Positions 28,401-43,400 of a stretch of DNA of 64,000 nt are shown one piece after another. This stretch comes from Aspidapion aeneum (Eukaryota; Arthropoda; Insecta; Coleoptera; Brentidae). The position numbers and the translations under genes were made by a program. The stretch spans positions 138,073,369 through 138,137,368 of the forward strand of contig OY755039.1 in assembly GCA_963576565.1 (NCBI GenBank), written 5' to 3'. Numbering within the stretch: the first letter of the stretch is position 1; every line of letters starts with the position of its first letter. A model generated the notes under the pieces. That model worked only from the letters and a program-made list of their open reading frames with translations, was not told the DNA's origin and ran no database searches.

Positions 28401-31400
28401 CGTCAAAAAGCATTTTAGTTTCCAAGATATTAATGTTATATTTTGATTTTTAGAAGCTGCAAGAGGTAGAATGAGCCCAGTTGACAAGATTGACATTTAC
28501 ATCAGCACGATTTTAAGATTAAAGGCATGCTTGCCAGGATTTTCCTACATTTTGCAAAGGTGAGACGAATGACTTAACTAACTAAACAATTATTCGACGT
28601 CCTTTTTTAAAATCACATTTTTCAAAATCAAGAACCCTAACACCAGTATTTACTAAAATCTTAAAACGTAGCAATTAGACCAAGGTGTAAGTACTAAATC
28701 TATTATAGTGTATTTTTTTAATACTTACAGGTCAAACGACTGCAAGATTTGGTTCATGTTAACGTCCAATAGTAAGCATTTCTCAATAATTCAAATTTAG
28801 TTTAGAAATAAAGCATAACGAAATAAAATGTTTGTAACATTATGTTATTTTTTGGAAATCTAGTCTGTGCAGTCATAGGATTCCCGTTAAGAATTGTCTC
28901 AAATTTCAGTACCACCCCTGAGGGGTGTTTTAAATTCTTTGTTTGAAACTCGTAGACAATGATTGTGTAGAAATAAAATTTCGGACTTCCATTGTCTTTA
29001 TTTATTTTAAAACACGACGTTTCGGTTAGTAAGTATCTCTAACCGTTATCAAGTGTAAACTAAACAATCTAGTCTCTAGGCTACTACTTATACTACTTGG
29101 TGTGCAGTCAGGTGTGACGGCCCGCCCCCTTTTTTAATCCTAAGACGCCTGTTTTCCTTAAGGAGTGGTTTCCATATGTTTGGTATGTCCGTGCTTGGTT
29201 GACTGAAAACTTCTTTATTCTGCATTATATACGCAGCTTCAATAAACTTTCGTTTTCGCCAATGCGACTCCTTATGTAAAACTTTAGCTTCTGACCACTG
29301 AATCCTGTGATCATTTGACCATGCATGATCTGCTAAACCGGATTTTTCAATATCCCCTAATTGGGTACTTTTTAGATGTTCATTTACTCTAACCTGAAGA
29401 GGGCGTTTCGTTTCACCTACATATGATTTACCACACTCACACGGGATTTGGTAAATACATTCCTTATTATTTGAGGGATTGTCTGGTTTTGTTTTAGTTA
29501 CAAAACTTCTTATCGTATTTCCCGAAGAAAATACAGTTTTTATATTATAGTGTTTAGCTATTCGTCTTATGTTTTCTGAAATCCCTTGAACATATGGAAT
29601 GTTAATAACACCTAACGGATTATTATTTTGAGAATTTGGTACATTTAGTTTGTTTTTAATTTTAAATATCGTTGAGTATATTAATTTCTCGGAATAACCA
29701 TTCTGTTGTGGTTTTTAATGTTGTGGTGTTTTAAAGTTCGAAAAACTATAGAAATAATCCATGATCGATACAAAAAATTACATACAAATATTTTCAAAGC
29801 TAAACAATACTTAAATGACTTAAGAGGGAGGTCTATTTAATATTTTTTGATAAAACTTTTGACAATTATAGTTGAGGATGTATATAAGTGGCACCGCGTC
29901 ATAGCTATGGTAAACCAAATTTTGCGGCAAAATCTAAGTAAAAAAGCCTTAAAAAATTAGTGTTTCACTTTGTACATGCAGTGTGCCGCTTTATATTTGT
30001 ATGATAAAACACTGTGACCATTTAAAGGAGAGATAAAATACGTACTTACCTATAAATAAAGATCCGAAACATAAAAGAGAATCCAAAATATTTAAATGTA
30101 CGCAAATATTGATTTAGTTGCAAAAACGGTAATTTGTTTTGTAAGAAGATTGGTCGTAATTTGTTTGACATAAAACAGTCAAAACAACAACGAATACAAA
30201 ACGTCAAAGGCCGGCTAAATCAATATCAATATATTCGTAACAACCAGATAAGAGTATATATGTTCCTTTCTAATCATTTAGAAGAAGACATCAATAAAAA
30301 GCAAGTAAAATAGTAAGCTAATGACTAATTAGTGCAGTGCCTCGTTTTGGGCATTAATATCAATAAAAAAACTCTGCCAATATATGGGCCCCTAAGCTCA
30401 CACTAGGTACTATAGTTATAGTGTACGTGTGAGCTAATATAACTAAAAACTGAAATATATTTTATTTAACTCCAGAATAAATTACCTTTTGTTTGATACC
30501 ACACAAGCCATGTTTTGACTTAAACTCAAATTTTTGAAATCTACCCCCACCCTTAAAAAAAACAAAAAACTAAAATGTATTTTGTTAAACTCCGGACTCA
30601 ATTACCTTTCGTTTGATATCACACACGCCATATTTTCACATAAACTCTAATTTTTGAAATCTACCCTTTTATTTGGTTTCTGTTTGGTGGATTTTGTTCA
30701 TTTTTAAATGGGACCATCGGTTCGGTTCGACCCAAGACCCAGCCTAGGTACCAAATTTCATTAAAATCGGCCAAGCGGTTTTTGAGTTATGCGCGTTGGT
30801 CGTTACAGACATACAGACAGACAGACAGACGGCGCAACAAAAAGGTTTCAAAATCATCTGAAACACAAAGATATATAAAAATTTTTGAAATCGGAGCAAT
30901 TTTTTTTCGAAAAAATTAGGATCACCATAGCTCACACTACTATAGTATAGTATATGTGTGAGCTAAAATTAAAGGAAGAGCGTGCCACTATTTGTACCCC
31001 TCTACTCCCTTCCCGCCCATCACGGTTTTGATGACGCGGTGCCACTTTAATACAATATTAACTATAGTAAAGAAAATAATTCATTAGCGCGCATTTAAAT
31101 CCTCAATAAAAAAAGTAAACCTCAACCCGCAAAAAACGTGACTAGAACCGTTTTACTTACCACAATGGGGTTTTAAATGCGCGGTGCATTTAAATTTCTT
31201 CTAGAAACTGTAAAAAATATTTTTTTTTTAATTTGAAAAGCTCTGCCCAAAAAAGTGTTATTTCCAAACCCTTACAATTAGATTTTTGCCTATAATATTG
31301 TCATGTATGTAATTTGGGCATGCTATCCGGAACTTGGTTGGTTGACCTGATGTAAAAGTATTAGGACGTCAACCTAGGAAGTATGTGGTGCAAACGATTT

Positions 31401-34400
31401 ATGTTTGAGATTAAAACACGTTTGTAATCACATGCTTCTATAAAACCAATCAAGAACGGATAGTCGGGGTTCAGTTCAGTGAGTACGCTAAGTACTTAAG
31501 TTCTTAATAGTCAAGTATAGAAACAGTAAAGAGATTCTGATCGAGAGCTGAACCCGACCTACAAGTGAATAATATTTTTATCAGAAAACTGGGCCAGACA
31601 GTACTGATTAGTGTGTAAGTATCTTTGTACTAGTATTAAATAAACCCTTAAACTATCTCACGATCCTCTTTATTTGTGCGCAACACGTACACAAATAGTC
31701 ACGACAACCCCCTCGTGACATATGGTGGAGGCGCCGGGTTTTTTATTCCAATATAACTTTGCACCTCTGCATTTTAAATATTTTATAGTTTCCCTTTATA
31801 TTAAATACTTTTCCCATAAAAGAGTTATTTCAAAACCCTTACGCGCTCATTATATACCATGCGCAGAGCTCCCTCTTGAAACTGTCTCTGTATGCATTAT
31901 CGTATTAAATTTTAAATATTCCAAAAAGCGTAAGATATATGTATTAGAATCCTTTGTCAGTAGCACATGTACCAAAGCAACGGAAAATCGGTTTAATTAA
32001 CGACTAACCTTTTTAAGAGTTCTCCTATATATAGTTTATGCAACCTGTTTGATCATTATGCCTCAAATATTGACATTAATAATATCACATCAAAGGCATT
32101 TAAGAAGATATTAGATAAGAAATTTGGAGAAATTTTTTTTTTTGTTATAAGTGTTGGATCTCGTGTGCTGTTGCCAGATGGCTACTGCCCCAATAGAACA
32201 TGAAGGTTACTTCGGTATGGTTCAGTGCTGCAGACTCCGAACCAAAGAATGAGTGTGATTAATGTGTTCTATATGTACCTACTTTTTTTTTGTATTTTAG
32301 TACTTGTATCTGTAATTGGCGTAATGCTGTTGATATATTAAAGAATAAATTAATAACTTATCTAAATAATTAACATGTAAAATATGGCGGAGAGCTGACG
32401 CTGACTTACTCCGTTTTTATTGGACCAAGGCCAACACAAAAATAGAGGCCACGACCCTGAAAAATCAGCTGTTCTCCCGGGGCTGAATTTTACGTTGGGT
32501 CTTATGGGAGCTCAGACGTTTTTTTATGATATTTTCAAAATGGCACTACAGATTTCCGCAAAATTTCAGTGAAATATTCTCAGACACCATCTCGATATTC
32601 CACCAAAGGTTTGTAAGGAAGCAACATGATTAAAAGGTTTAAATCTTCAAGATTTAGCATTCCTTATTTTGAATTCAAATTACCCGCCATGTACCACATG
32701 CCAACTGTTATATTTGACCAAGGCCAACAAAAATATACAGGCCACGACCCTGAAAAAATCAGCTGTTCTCTGGGGGCTGACTTTTACATTGGGTCTTATG
32801 GGAGGTCAGATGTTTTTTTAGGATATTTGCAAAATGGCACTACAGATTTCCGCGAAATTTCAGTAAAATATTCTTAGACACCTTCCCGATATTCTACCAA
32901 ACTTTTGTAAGGATGCAAGATGATTAAAAGGTTAAAATCTTCAAGATTTAGCATTTCATATTTTGAATTCAAATTACCCGCCATATACAGCATGCCAACT
33001 GTTATATTTGACATGTATTTGACTTTGTCATCTGTGTTTGTCACATTTGCGTCTGCTTTAAATTTAATTTTTGTGTGAGCTAGTGAAGCGGCTCTGAAAA
33101 ATTAAGGATTACTATACATTTAAAAAAAAATGTTCTGCAAGAATATAGTAAAAACAATCTCAAAACCGGCTTTATTTTTAAAAAATTAAATATTCATGAA
33201 CCGCCATTCCAACTTCAATATTTTAAAGACAATCAGCTGTGTCGTGATGTGACCATCAAAAAAAAATCAGCCCTGGATGTGACGTCAACAAAGTGGAGGA
33301 TCGTGGCCCGTCCGTTTTGATAGCCCTGATTTGACATGTATTTGACTTTGTCATATGTGATTGTCACATTCGCTTCTACTTTAAACTTAATTTTTGTGTG
33401 AGCTAATGAAGCGGCTATGAAAAATTAGGGCTTACTATACATTTAAAAAAAAATTGTTCTGCGAGAATATAGTAAAAACAATCTCAAAAACGGCTTTATT
33501 TTTAAAAAAATCAAATATCCATGAACCGTCATTCCAACTTCAATATGTTAAAGACAATCAGCTGTGTCGTAACGTGACCATCAAAAAAAAATCAGCCCCG
33601 GATGTGACGTCAACAAAGTGGAGGATCGTGGCCCGTCATATCCTAGTGACGTTTAGAGGTATAAAAATGGCAGCCATATTTAAACCTCCAAACGTCACTA
33701 GGAGATATCTCATAAAAACGGAGTAAGTCAGTGTCAACTATATTATATATTTTTAATTTTTTTTTTTAATTCTGTGTGGATATAATGTCATTGCCACAAT
33801 GAAGAAAGATAGCCTATGTTACAAGGTATTACAGTGTGGAACAGCCTAATGGATTAGATTCAATAACGAATAAATTACATGTGTTTTGGGAAAATTGCTT
33901 GGAAACTTCGTTTTTTTCCAAAAAAAATTATATAGGATGTGTCATGTGACAGTGGCCAATACCAACTTTCTTATATTAAATGCAATCCCATGTATATTAT
34001 TTATTTTTTGGATTCTTCAGAAAATTCTACACATAATTTATGTACAATGTCCTATATCTAAGTCTAACCATTTTTGAAATATTGACAGTTTAAAAACGAT
34101 AATTTCCAATTTCGAGGTGGAATATTTCGAAAACTGTTAGTACTATGGAAAAACCGCTTACATGTCCCTATCCTTATTTTTAATTATCACATCTGGTTTT
34201 AACGGAAAATCGAAAATTCTGGTTAAACCGGAATGTTCGTGTTTGGTGTCAATCGATAGATAATTAAAAATGAAATTGAGAAATGTCCTAACTTTTTAGT
34301 GAGAAAATGGCCCAAAATCCAAATTTTCTTCAAGGTTTATTAAGTTATGAGGCCTGTATTTTCGTTTTTTTTTTTTAGATATTATTTTGGCATAGCAAAA

Positions 34401-37400
34401 CTCGTGTCCACCTATTCCTGTGATCCGATTCCCACCAGACTGAAGTGGCTTCTGACACCCTACGGAGCACAGTATTTTCTAAAATGCAAGTTTGTTGAGG
34501 AACACAAACCGAAAAATTTGCCTTTTAGCGTTCTCGGAGATGACGTCGACCCTATTATTGTTCAGATGCAGGTCAGTAATGTTTTTTTTTTAAACAACGA
34601 GGAGAATTTAGTGGCATAAGGGCAAGGAAAAATAAGAAAAATAAGATAACAAAAAGATTTACTCCATGCTGGGAGCGTTCGCCTAGATAGCGAAAGGTCG
34701 CTGGTTCGATCCCAGCCTGAGGTAAATCTTTTTGTTATCTTATTTTTTGCCACTAAATTTTCCTCGTTTAATTTATGTCTAGCCCAAGTAACATTATTAC
34801 CACTCAAGGTTTTATTAATTTGGTTCCTAGGTTATTTAGAGGGTGATTTTATGGGTTTTAGGATCAATTTGGCTACATAAAGGTAATTTATATTACCAAT
34901 TACCTAAAGGAGTGTTATACAACCAACAAGTGATTTATAAATGGAGTATAATAAAACTGATATTCCTTCTGTTCCTTTTAGATACTTTTTGTTTTATTGA
35001 TTTCTGATTTATAAAGATGGTCTTATAAAACCATTTTACCTAAAGTTTAAAAAAAAAAATAAATATAAACTTTGGTCATTTAGTTTTTTTCATTACTTTA
35101 GGTCATCACAAAAATGTTTTATAATAGAGCTAAAAGGTTATCTTATATCCTTTTGTTTTTATAGTTACCAGTAGTTTAAAAGTAAATATGATTAGATAGG
35201 CGGCCATATAAAACCTAGTTTCCTTAAGGTTTTTAAGAGTGGTAAATATAAACTTTAGACTTTTGGTTTTTGCCATTATTTTTAGGCATTTTAAAAAGGT
35301 TTGATAGGAAGGCTTAAAGGTAAACTTAATTCTTTTGTATTTATAGTTACTCATAGCTGTATATTAAATATTATTTAAATAGGCGGCCATATAAAACCTT
35401 GTTTCCTTAAGGGTTCTAACAGAAGTAAGTAAATACTTTCGTGTTTTATTTTTTTAGGTATTTCTTGTAAAAATAATAGATATACCTAGGTACAGATTGG
35501 TACCTACCTATTGCAAGATTGATTATTTAAAGCCCAATAATTAATAATTGTTGAGTTTTCGTCCTCCTGGGTAGGACACCCAGGCCTAGATAAGGCCTAT
35601 TTAGACGACCAATATAAGAGGTTGCCCTCCAACCTGCAGGCACAACGAATATCATTGCACTGGCCCTCTCGATTGTGTCGAAATTGCACGAAAAAAACAT
35701 TTAAAAGTGTTCAATTATACGCTTTTAAACACTTTAAAAACAAATACAAAAAATTTAAGTGAGGTTATGTTGACTATGTTTACATTGTTCTTTTTTGTTG
35801 GTTTCATAAGGGCACTCAAAAATCCTAGTTGCGATACAGTATCAAATAAAACCAAGTGACCACTATAAAACCATAATGGCGTCTATAAATTTATTTATTG
35901 TCGTTTTAGCAGTGTTTTTTAACAATAATTTTACTTTAATTTTGATTTATGTAAACCAAACAGACTTTTTTAATGGTGAATTGTGTAAATGATTTATTTT
36001 TAATTTTAAATATTTGTTATTTTGTTATCAAAAAACTATTAAAAAGCATTCTTGAGGTGGCGCGCTTGTTTTGAGAGCTTTTCAGATACGATTTTATCAG
36101 AAAAATAAATCTGGCAGGCAATTTGATCATCAACAAAACGACAAACTCGGTATATTTTTATGTGATAAAATAATCTTGGAACTCTGACATTTTTGGCAAT
36201 TTTGTGACCTAAATTATTTTATATAGCCATTGTGAATCTAAAATATCGCCATAGCTTTTATAGAAAAACCTCTTTACTCTAAAGGTATTATGATATTCAA
36301 CAGAATCGCCAGGATACCAAAATACCAAATCTAGTTTTATAATAGGATAGAGGACGTTTCTGAGTTGCTTTTAGAACCTGGCATAATAGCTTTAGGCTCT
36401 AAAAGGTTCTATACTGGTGGAGCCGCTAGAGGGTGAAGCTGGAGTTTATTTCTTATGGTTTTATAGTGAATTTAATACATAGGTTGCCACCACCAATTGG
36501 GGAGTCCCATTTAGGAGGTCTAAGGGGTATATAAGGGTAATGGGAACGTGCTAGCGACCAAACATTGAAACTAATGGTTTTAAGGAAAGGCGCTGGCAAC
36601 TTTTTAGCTTCTGCTATAAATAAAGAAATGTTACTTGGGAGGGCGCTAAAACTAACCTTTGTGATCTTTTTTTGTTTTAATTTAGATTTTTAATTTTTTA
36701 AAACACCGAAAATCATTAGCCTAGTCATATTTGTTTTTAATAATATTCGAAAATCTCACATATATTATCAATCAATGCATAAACGGACATCCAGTACCTG
36801 ATGATTGGAAAATTGCATTCATATCCTCAATACATAAAAAAAGAAACAAGCTGGATTGCAACAATTACAGAGGAATTTCAGTAACCAGTACTCTAAGTGG
36901 ATTGTAAGGTAGGATTCTTAGAGATCTAATAGAGAATGATTTTCATTAACAACAAGAAGAAGAAGAGCATAGTAGGTTTCATACAGGCAGATCTTGTAGT
37001 GATAATGTTTTTTGTCTTAAAGAAGTAATTGAAAAAAGGAGTGCCAGAAATATTGAGACTCTTGTTATCTTTGTGGACCTACAAAAAGCATATGATACAG
37101 TTCCAGTAGAAAAATTGTGGACATTGTTAGAGCAAACTAATATCAACCATACACACATAAAAGCGATAAAAGAACTATACAAAGGGTCAAAATTAAAATT
37201 GGAAATCGACTTTCAAAAAAATTCCTGCTAATGAAAGGCTTAAGATAGGGATGTTGTATCTCTCCAATTCTTTTTAAAATATTTATTGCAGTAGCTCTAA
37301 AAAACCAGAAACGTAAAGTACACATCATAGGAATACAACTTGACGACGACCAATTTACCATATACAGGGTGTCCCAAATTGGACACTTTTAGGGGGTTTA

Positions 37401-40400
37401 AGGTACTTCTAGGATAGACAGAGAAAAACTGACCACGCATTGCGAGGCTCAAATTTCAAGAGAAGACTTATAGTGGAAACCGCATTTTGAAATATCGTCT
37501 CGTCTTTGAGCTACGGGGGCTTTTTGAAAAGTCTGCATTTTGGAAGGGGTTCTATAACTTCGTTATTAGTGGAAATTTTGATTTACAGTAAATTGCAATT
37601 TTATAGACTATATCACGAGGAATTCACCCGCTAAATTAAATTTTAACTGTTACTTTTAGTTTTTGAGATATGACATAAAGTTGCATTTTTTTTTATGGAA
37701 TGGCATATATTTTAATTAATTTTCGAATTCGTCATTGAATTCTTTTCAAAATGATGTCTCATATGTCATAGTTTTATTCAGCGGTTTCGAAGATAATTAA
37801 AGTTTTTTATTTTTGTCTAGTAGGCGTTGAATGACGTCATGCGCCATTGACGTGAAAGCTTGCGGTCAAATCCTACTTCAATGCTCCTATAGTTTTGTTG
37901 TCTGATACTATGCAAATCAAGTTGGCCTTGCGTCTTGGCGTTTTGTCATTGTTTTCAATTGTTTAAACAATTTGACATTACGCTTTGATATGAAATTATT
38001 TTGCACAAAAGCGTTTTTAATTTTATTTTAAAATATGTGTCAATGTTAAAATGTTACTGGGAAAGTAATGATAATCGACAGGGCGCTGGAAACTTATATC
38101 TTCAAAGGTATCCTGAACGAAGACAACCGTATATGGATATATTTCCAAAGTTTAAAAGGAACCTTTTTCAGTATGGCTTTTTCAAAACGGCGGGGTAAAA
38201 TATATGACGTTAGGAGGGACCGTGAGTTAGAGGAGATGGGCATTATTGGTGAGTTAGAACAAAATAATTCGCGATCATTGAGACAATTAGAAGCTGCCAC
38301 AGGCATACCGAGAACTTCAATCCACCGAACACTTAAACGGAATAATTATAAGCTTTGAGGGCCGTCAGCTGAATTATAATTTTTCCAAACCAGGCTTACT
38401 ATATTTTTGACTGTTTAAAATAATAAAAATACTAGAGTGCCTTGACCTGCCTCAGCAGGAAATCATAGCGCACTAGAAATAAGTGAAAAAGCTGAATATC
38501 TCCTAAACCGCTCAATCAAACTATGACATATGATACATCATTTTGAAAAGAATTCAATGGCGAATTCGAAAATTAATTAAAATATAGGCTATTCCATAAG
38601 AAAAAATGCAACTTTATGTCATATCTCAAAAACTAAAAGTGACAGTTAAAATTTAGTTTAGCGGGTGAATTCCTCGTGACATAGTCTTTAAAATTGCAAT
38701 TTACTCTAAATCAAAATTTCCACTAATAACGAAGTTATAGACCCCCTTCCAAAATGCAGACTTTTCAAAAAGCCCCCGTAGCTCAAAGACGAGACGATAT
38801 TTCAAAATGCGGTTTTTACTATAAGTCTTCTCTTGAAATTTGAGCCTCGCAATGCGTGGTCAGTTTTTCTGTGTCTCCTCTAGAAGTACCTTAAACCCCC
38901 TAAAAGTGCCCACTTTGGGACACCCTGTACACACTACGGTTTGTTGACGACCCAGTAATTGTAGCTGAATGAATGAATGATAAAGAAGTCATAAAGTATA
39001 TGATGAGAAAGTTAACGGAAGAATACCAAAAGTGGGGGTTAACAGTGAACGTGGACAAAACATAGTACTTATGTATCGGAAACGAATTAAGTGAGTTAAA
39101 ACTAGACAATGAACAAACTATCTCCATGCAATGAGTATGTATACTTGGGTTTTACATTTGATAAGACAGGAACAGACTAAAGAACTGGAAAAAAGAATAG
39201 TAAAAGCAAAAAGGGCTATTCGATGTCTTATCAGTATTTTATGGAGCAGAGAGATAAAAAAGAATATAAAATTTAACATATAGGAAACAATGGTGAAAAG
39301 CACGCTGTTGTATGAAATAGAGACGCGTAACAGAAAAATACAAAACAAAAATGGAAAGTGTCCTAATGGATGCATCAAGAAGATCAATGAGAATATCTAG
39401 AACAGATCACATAAGAAAGGATATCATAAAAGAAAGAATTGGAATCGAGGGAAGCATAACGGATGATCACTAAAAGGCAAGTGATATGGTACGGCCATGT
39501 ACAACGGATGAACGACGAGGGATTACCAAAACAGGTCCTAGAATGGCAACCAATAGGGCGCAGAAAACGAGGGCGTCCTAAACTAGAATGGCAACAGTTA
39601 ATCCAAAGATCAATGAGTCAAAAAAACTTTACAGAAGATGATTGTCAGGATCGAAAGAGGTGGAGAATAGGCGTCGGACAACGTAGAAAAACGTTCTAAA
39701 CCGACATAGTAGTAAAAACAAAAAAATACAAAATGATTTAAATAGGCTTTTATCATTATAATAAATGTTTTCTGTTTATCGAGATGGTCCAGTAAATCTT
39801 GGTTCATTTTGCCTAAGATTAATTTTTCTTATTTTTCATAGATCTATCACGAACATCTAATAGAGAAGGCTTTCTCGCTGCTCTTGTCTCCCGGCCAGAG
39901 AAGCGAGTTCAAACCGGAAAAAAAGACAGATTTGTCAGATGTTTTGACGTATGTTGAGCTGCTAAATGACAACGTCACTGTGGAACCTAAGAATTTGTTT
40001 GGATCCAGAAACTACACTAGCTATCAGGTAAAGTGACAGAAGGGAAACTTTTATGTTGGGTTTGAAAATCAATAATTTTAATCAACCATTTTTAAAAAAC
40101 TATTGTGCTTGTTTTACATGGTAGACTGACATTTGTCAAAATTTGACGTAAGGAATGTCTGACATAAAATTCTACAAAGGCTACAAAAATACTCTGCCAA
40201 TATATCGGCCCCTAAGCTCACACTAGGTACTATAGTTATAGTGTATGTGTGAGCTAATATAACTAAAAACTGAAATATATTTTATTCAACTCCAGACTAA
40301 ATTACCTTTCGTTTGATACCACACAAGCCATGTTTTTACTTAAACTCAAATTTTTGAAATCTACCCCCACCCTTAAAAAAAACAAAAATTAAAATGTATT

Positions 40401-43400
40401 TTGTTTAACTCCGAACTCAATTACCTTTCGTTTGATATCACACACGCCATATTTTTACGTAAACTCTAATTTTTTTAATCTACCCCCACCCTTTTTTTTA
40501 ACAAAAATTTATTTTGTTTAACTCCAGACTCAATTACCTTTCGTTTGATATCACACACGCCATATTTTCACATAAACTCTAATTTTTGAAGTCTACCCCC
40601 ACCCTTGTATTTGGCTTGTGTTCGGTGGATTTTGTTCATTTTTAAATGGGACCATCTCGAGTCAAGACCCAGCCTAGGTACCAAATTTCATTGAAATCGG
40701 GCAAGCGGTTTTTGAGTTATGCGCGTTGGTCGTTACAGACAGACATACAGACAGACAGACGGCGCGACACAAAAGTTTCAAAATCATCTGAGACGCAAAG
40801 ATATATAAAAAATTTTGAAATCGGAGCAACTTTTTTTTTCTCGAAAAAATTAGGATCACTATAGCTCACACTACTATAGTATAGTATATGTGTGAGCTAA
40901 TATAACCAATGACCCTGTACAATTTTTTGATTTAAAGTTTTCATGTGCGTGCTTATTTAGCTTGTCATAATTCATTTCAGCAACTCAGAACTTTCTAATT
41001 TCTTGCCGATTTTAATTGTAATAGACTTTACAGGCAATTTTTTTTTCTCTAATGCGGCAGATTTAAAACTTGTAAAAGGCCAAAAATACCTATTTTAAAT
41101 ACTGTCTGTTATCATGGATTTTTGAAAAATGTCAATTTTGACATAAATTTCGTAAATTTTGTGGGGTTGGGTTAATGCGTAGCCAAGCAAAAATTAGGTG
41201 TTCTTGTAAAAAGCTGTCACAGCCAAATGAATACTTAGCTAATTGTAATCCAAAACTGTGTTTTTAATTTTTAAAATAATTATAAAAAATAATAATTTTT
41301 TAAAATTTTTAGTTTTTGCCTATTTACTGTTTTTAAAAATATCAATAATATTTTATTATTATTTCTCTTTACAGACATATTTTTAATAACAAAAAACATC
41401 AAAAAAAACTTTGCGTTTAATATAAAATTTATAAAAATTTATTATTCCAAAAAAATAGTTTGTCCTAAAAAAAAATTGGCCGCATAGTTTTTGCATTGCT
41501 AGTGCATTGTTTCTGGTAACGCCGAAAATGTGTTTTTTGACCTATCTTAGCAATATCGTAGTGTATATGGATGATTCTACCAAAAGTGGGCTAAATGGAT
41601 ATCATTTTTGGTCATTGCCTTTAAATAACAGTACAGCACAATAAATAATTGTTTTTTTTTTCAAATTTATGTAACTAATTAGGTGTAAGCTAAGAAACAT
41701 TTATTTTCCCGAATTTTAGGAATTATTGCATAAAAATTCCAGAGGAATGAGTACCAGAGGAATGAGTTTTTTAATGGTTTTCCAATTTAAATCAAAATCT
41801 ATTTAGACTACTTAACTTAAGTTTTATATAAACAAAGTTCCTATACTTATAATTTAAAAACAATCAAAAAAATGATAATTAAAGCGTTCCTTTTTGATTT
41901 CTCCGAAAAAAACTCATTTTCTGCCGAAAATAAAAAGATCTATAACTTAAACCAAACTAAAGTTGACATTATCTGTCAGAACTTGTCACCCTCACAAGTA
42001 AATTAGATATCCAGGGCCGTCTCTTTCTCTAGAATTAACCGGTGGTATTCACAAATATTGTGTTAATAAAAATGGAGCACGTTTAAAATTGTAAAATTTT
42101 CCGGAGAAAATGTAAATTCGGAACTTAAGTTTTATCAATTTTTTGATAAATAGTTACTTGGTTAAATATTATTTATTAGGATATTTTTTTTTAATTTGAG
42201 TTTTTAATATTTGGTTTGGGACTACACCAGAGGAATGAGGTATTTGCTTTGTAATAAACAAAATTATAAACTTGAAATTTTTTTTATACATTAAACTCAA
42301 ATGCTCCATAAAGAAAACATTTCGTTTTAAATCTTATAACTAAAACTATGCTTCATTTGCAGTCTGTGTTTGAAAAATATGCATTCCCACTCCACAGCAC
42401 CATTTTTGTAGAATCATCCATATCTGTTCGTAACCTGATAGCTCCTAAACTACTGAACCGAGTTTCATAAAAAATTACAGGTAAAATAGTGTTCGACACT
42501 CTAACGAGCTGATTTTGATGAAAATCCATTAATGCTAATGAAAGTTTTTTGACAATTAAAAAAATACTTTTAGTTTAGTTTTTTAATGGAGCATAGCATC
42601 AATATCCAGTTTTCGGAATATAGTAGATTACGTTTTGCTCAATAATAATTTCTGTTATACCAAAAACTTCGTAGGGGATTTAGTTTCTGAGATATTTACA
42701 AAAAACCGTTTTTAAGGCTGATATATCATGGCTTTACTTGAAGTGTGCTAATAGGCTAGATAAGAAGGTATCAGATCCATCATGGATCAATTTATTTTTT
42801 AAATAATTTTTATCGCGAATTATTGCTTTTGTTTTAATACCATCACCAAATTTCATATTTATACTTTGTTTTTTAAAAAAGTTGTTATCGAAAATGTTAT
42901 AAAAATCGCCAACTTTGATGCTCTGTATCTTAACAAAGAAAGAGTTTTGACCCATGCGTTATACAGGGTGTCTCTAAAAGGTCTGTACAAAATCTTAGCA
43001 CATATTCCTGAGGTCAAAATAAGTCGATTTAAAGCTTAACTTAGTCCGAAATTGCTCCGTTTCACAGATACAGGGTGGTAAATTTAAAAATTAAAAATCG
43101 ATTTTCTTAAAATTTATGAAATTGACTGATACCTACCGAACATGATTAAACGACAAAAAAAATTAATAAATCATTTACTGACTAAATTTAATCCTTAAAG
43201 GTACCAGCAAAATCTTTTGATCCAAAATAATTTCAATATTCCGTTGCGGAATCTAACACTAAAAACGGAAATATCTCGAAAACGGCTCACCCTAGCAGAT
43301 TTTATGAAAAGTACCTTTTTGCTTAAAAAAGTTCACGAAATTATTTTATCAACAAAAAAAGTTAAAAGTTACACTGAGAAAAAAGTTATAGTAATTTTAA

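Larger units (their letters stand above)
36765..39735 (+). pseudogene. LINE reverse transcriptase, decayed, split by a mariner-type element
   Basis: Plus-strand copy of the family at 27053-28358. Readable pieces are [66 protein letters not shown] (up to 37371), then after the insertion [15 protein letters not shown], and an intact C-terminal frame 39463-39699 with [15 protein letters not shown] and [11 protein letters not shown]. Many stops and frameshifts. The 3' end is marked by AAACCGACATAGTAGTAA. Confidence 0.88.

Noticed and set aside
34562..34807. Frame on the - strand reading [12 protein letters not shown] through the palindrome
   Set aside because: It is the antisense translation of the tRNA-like core and arms, a kind of spurious protein that repeats often produce.
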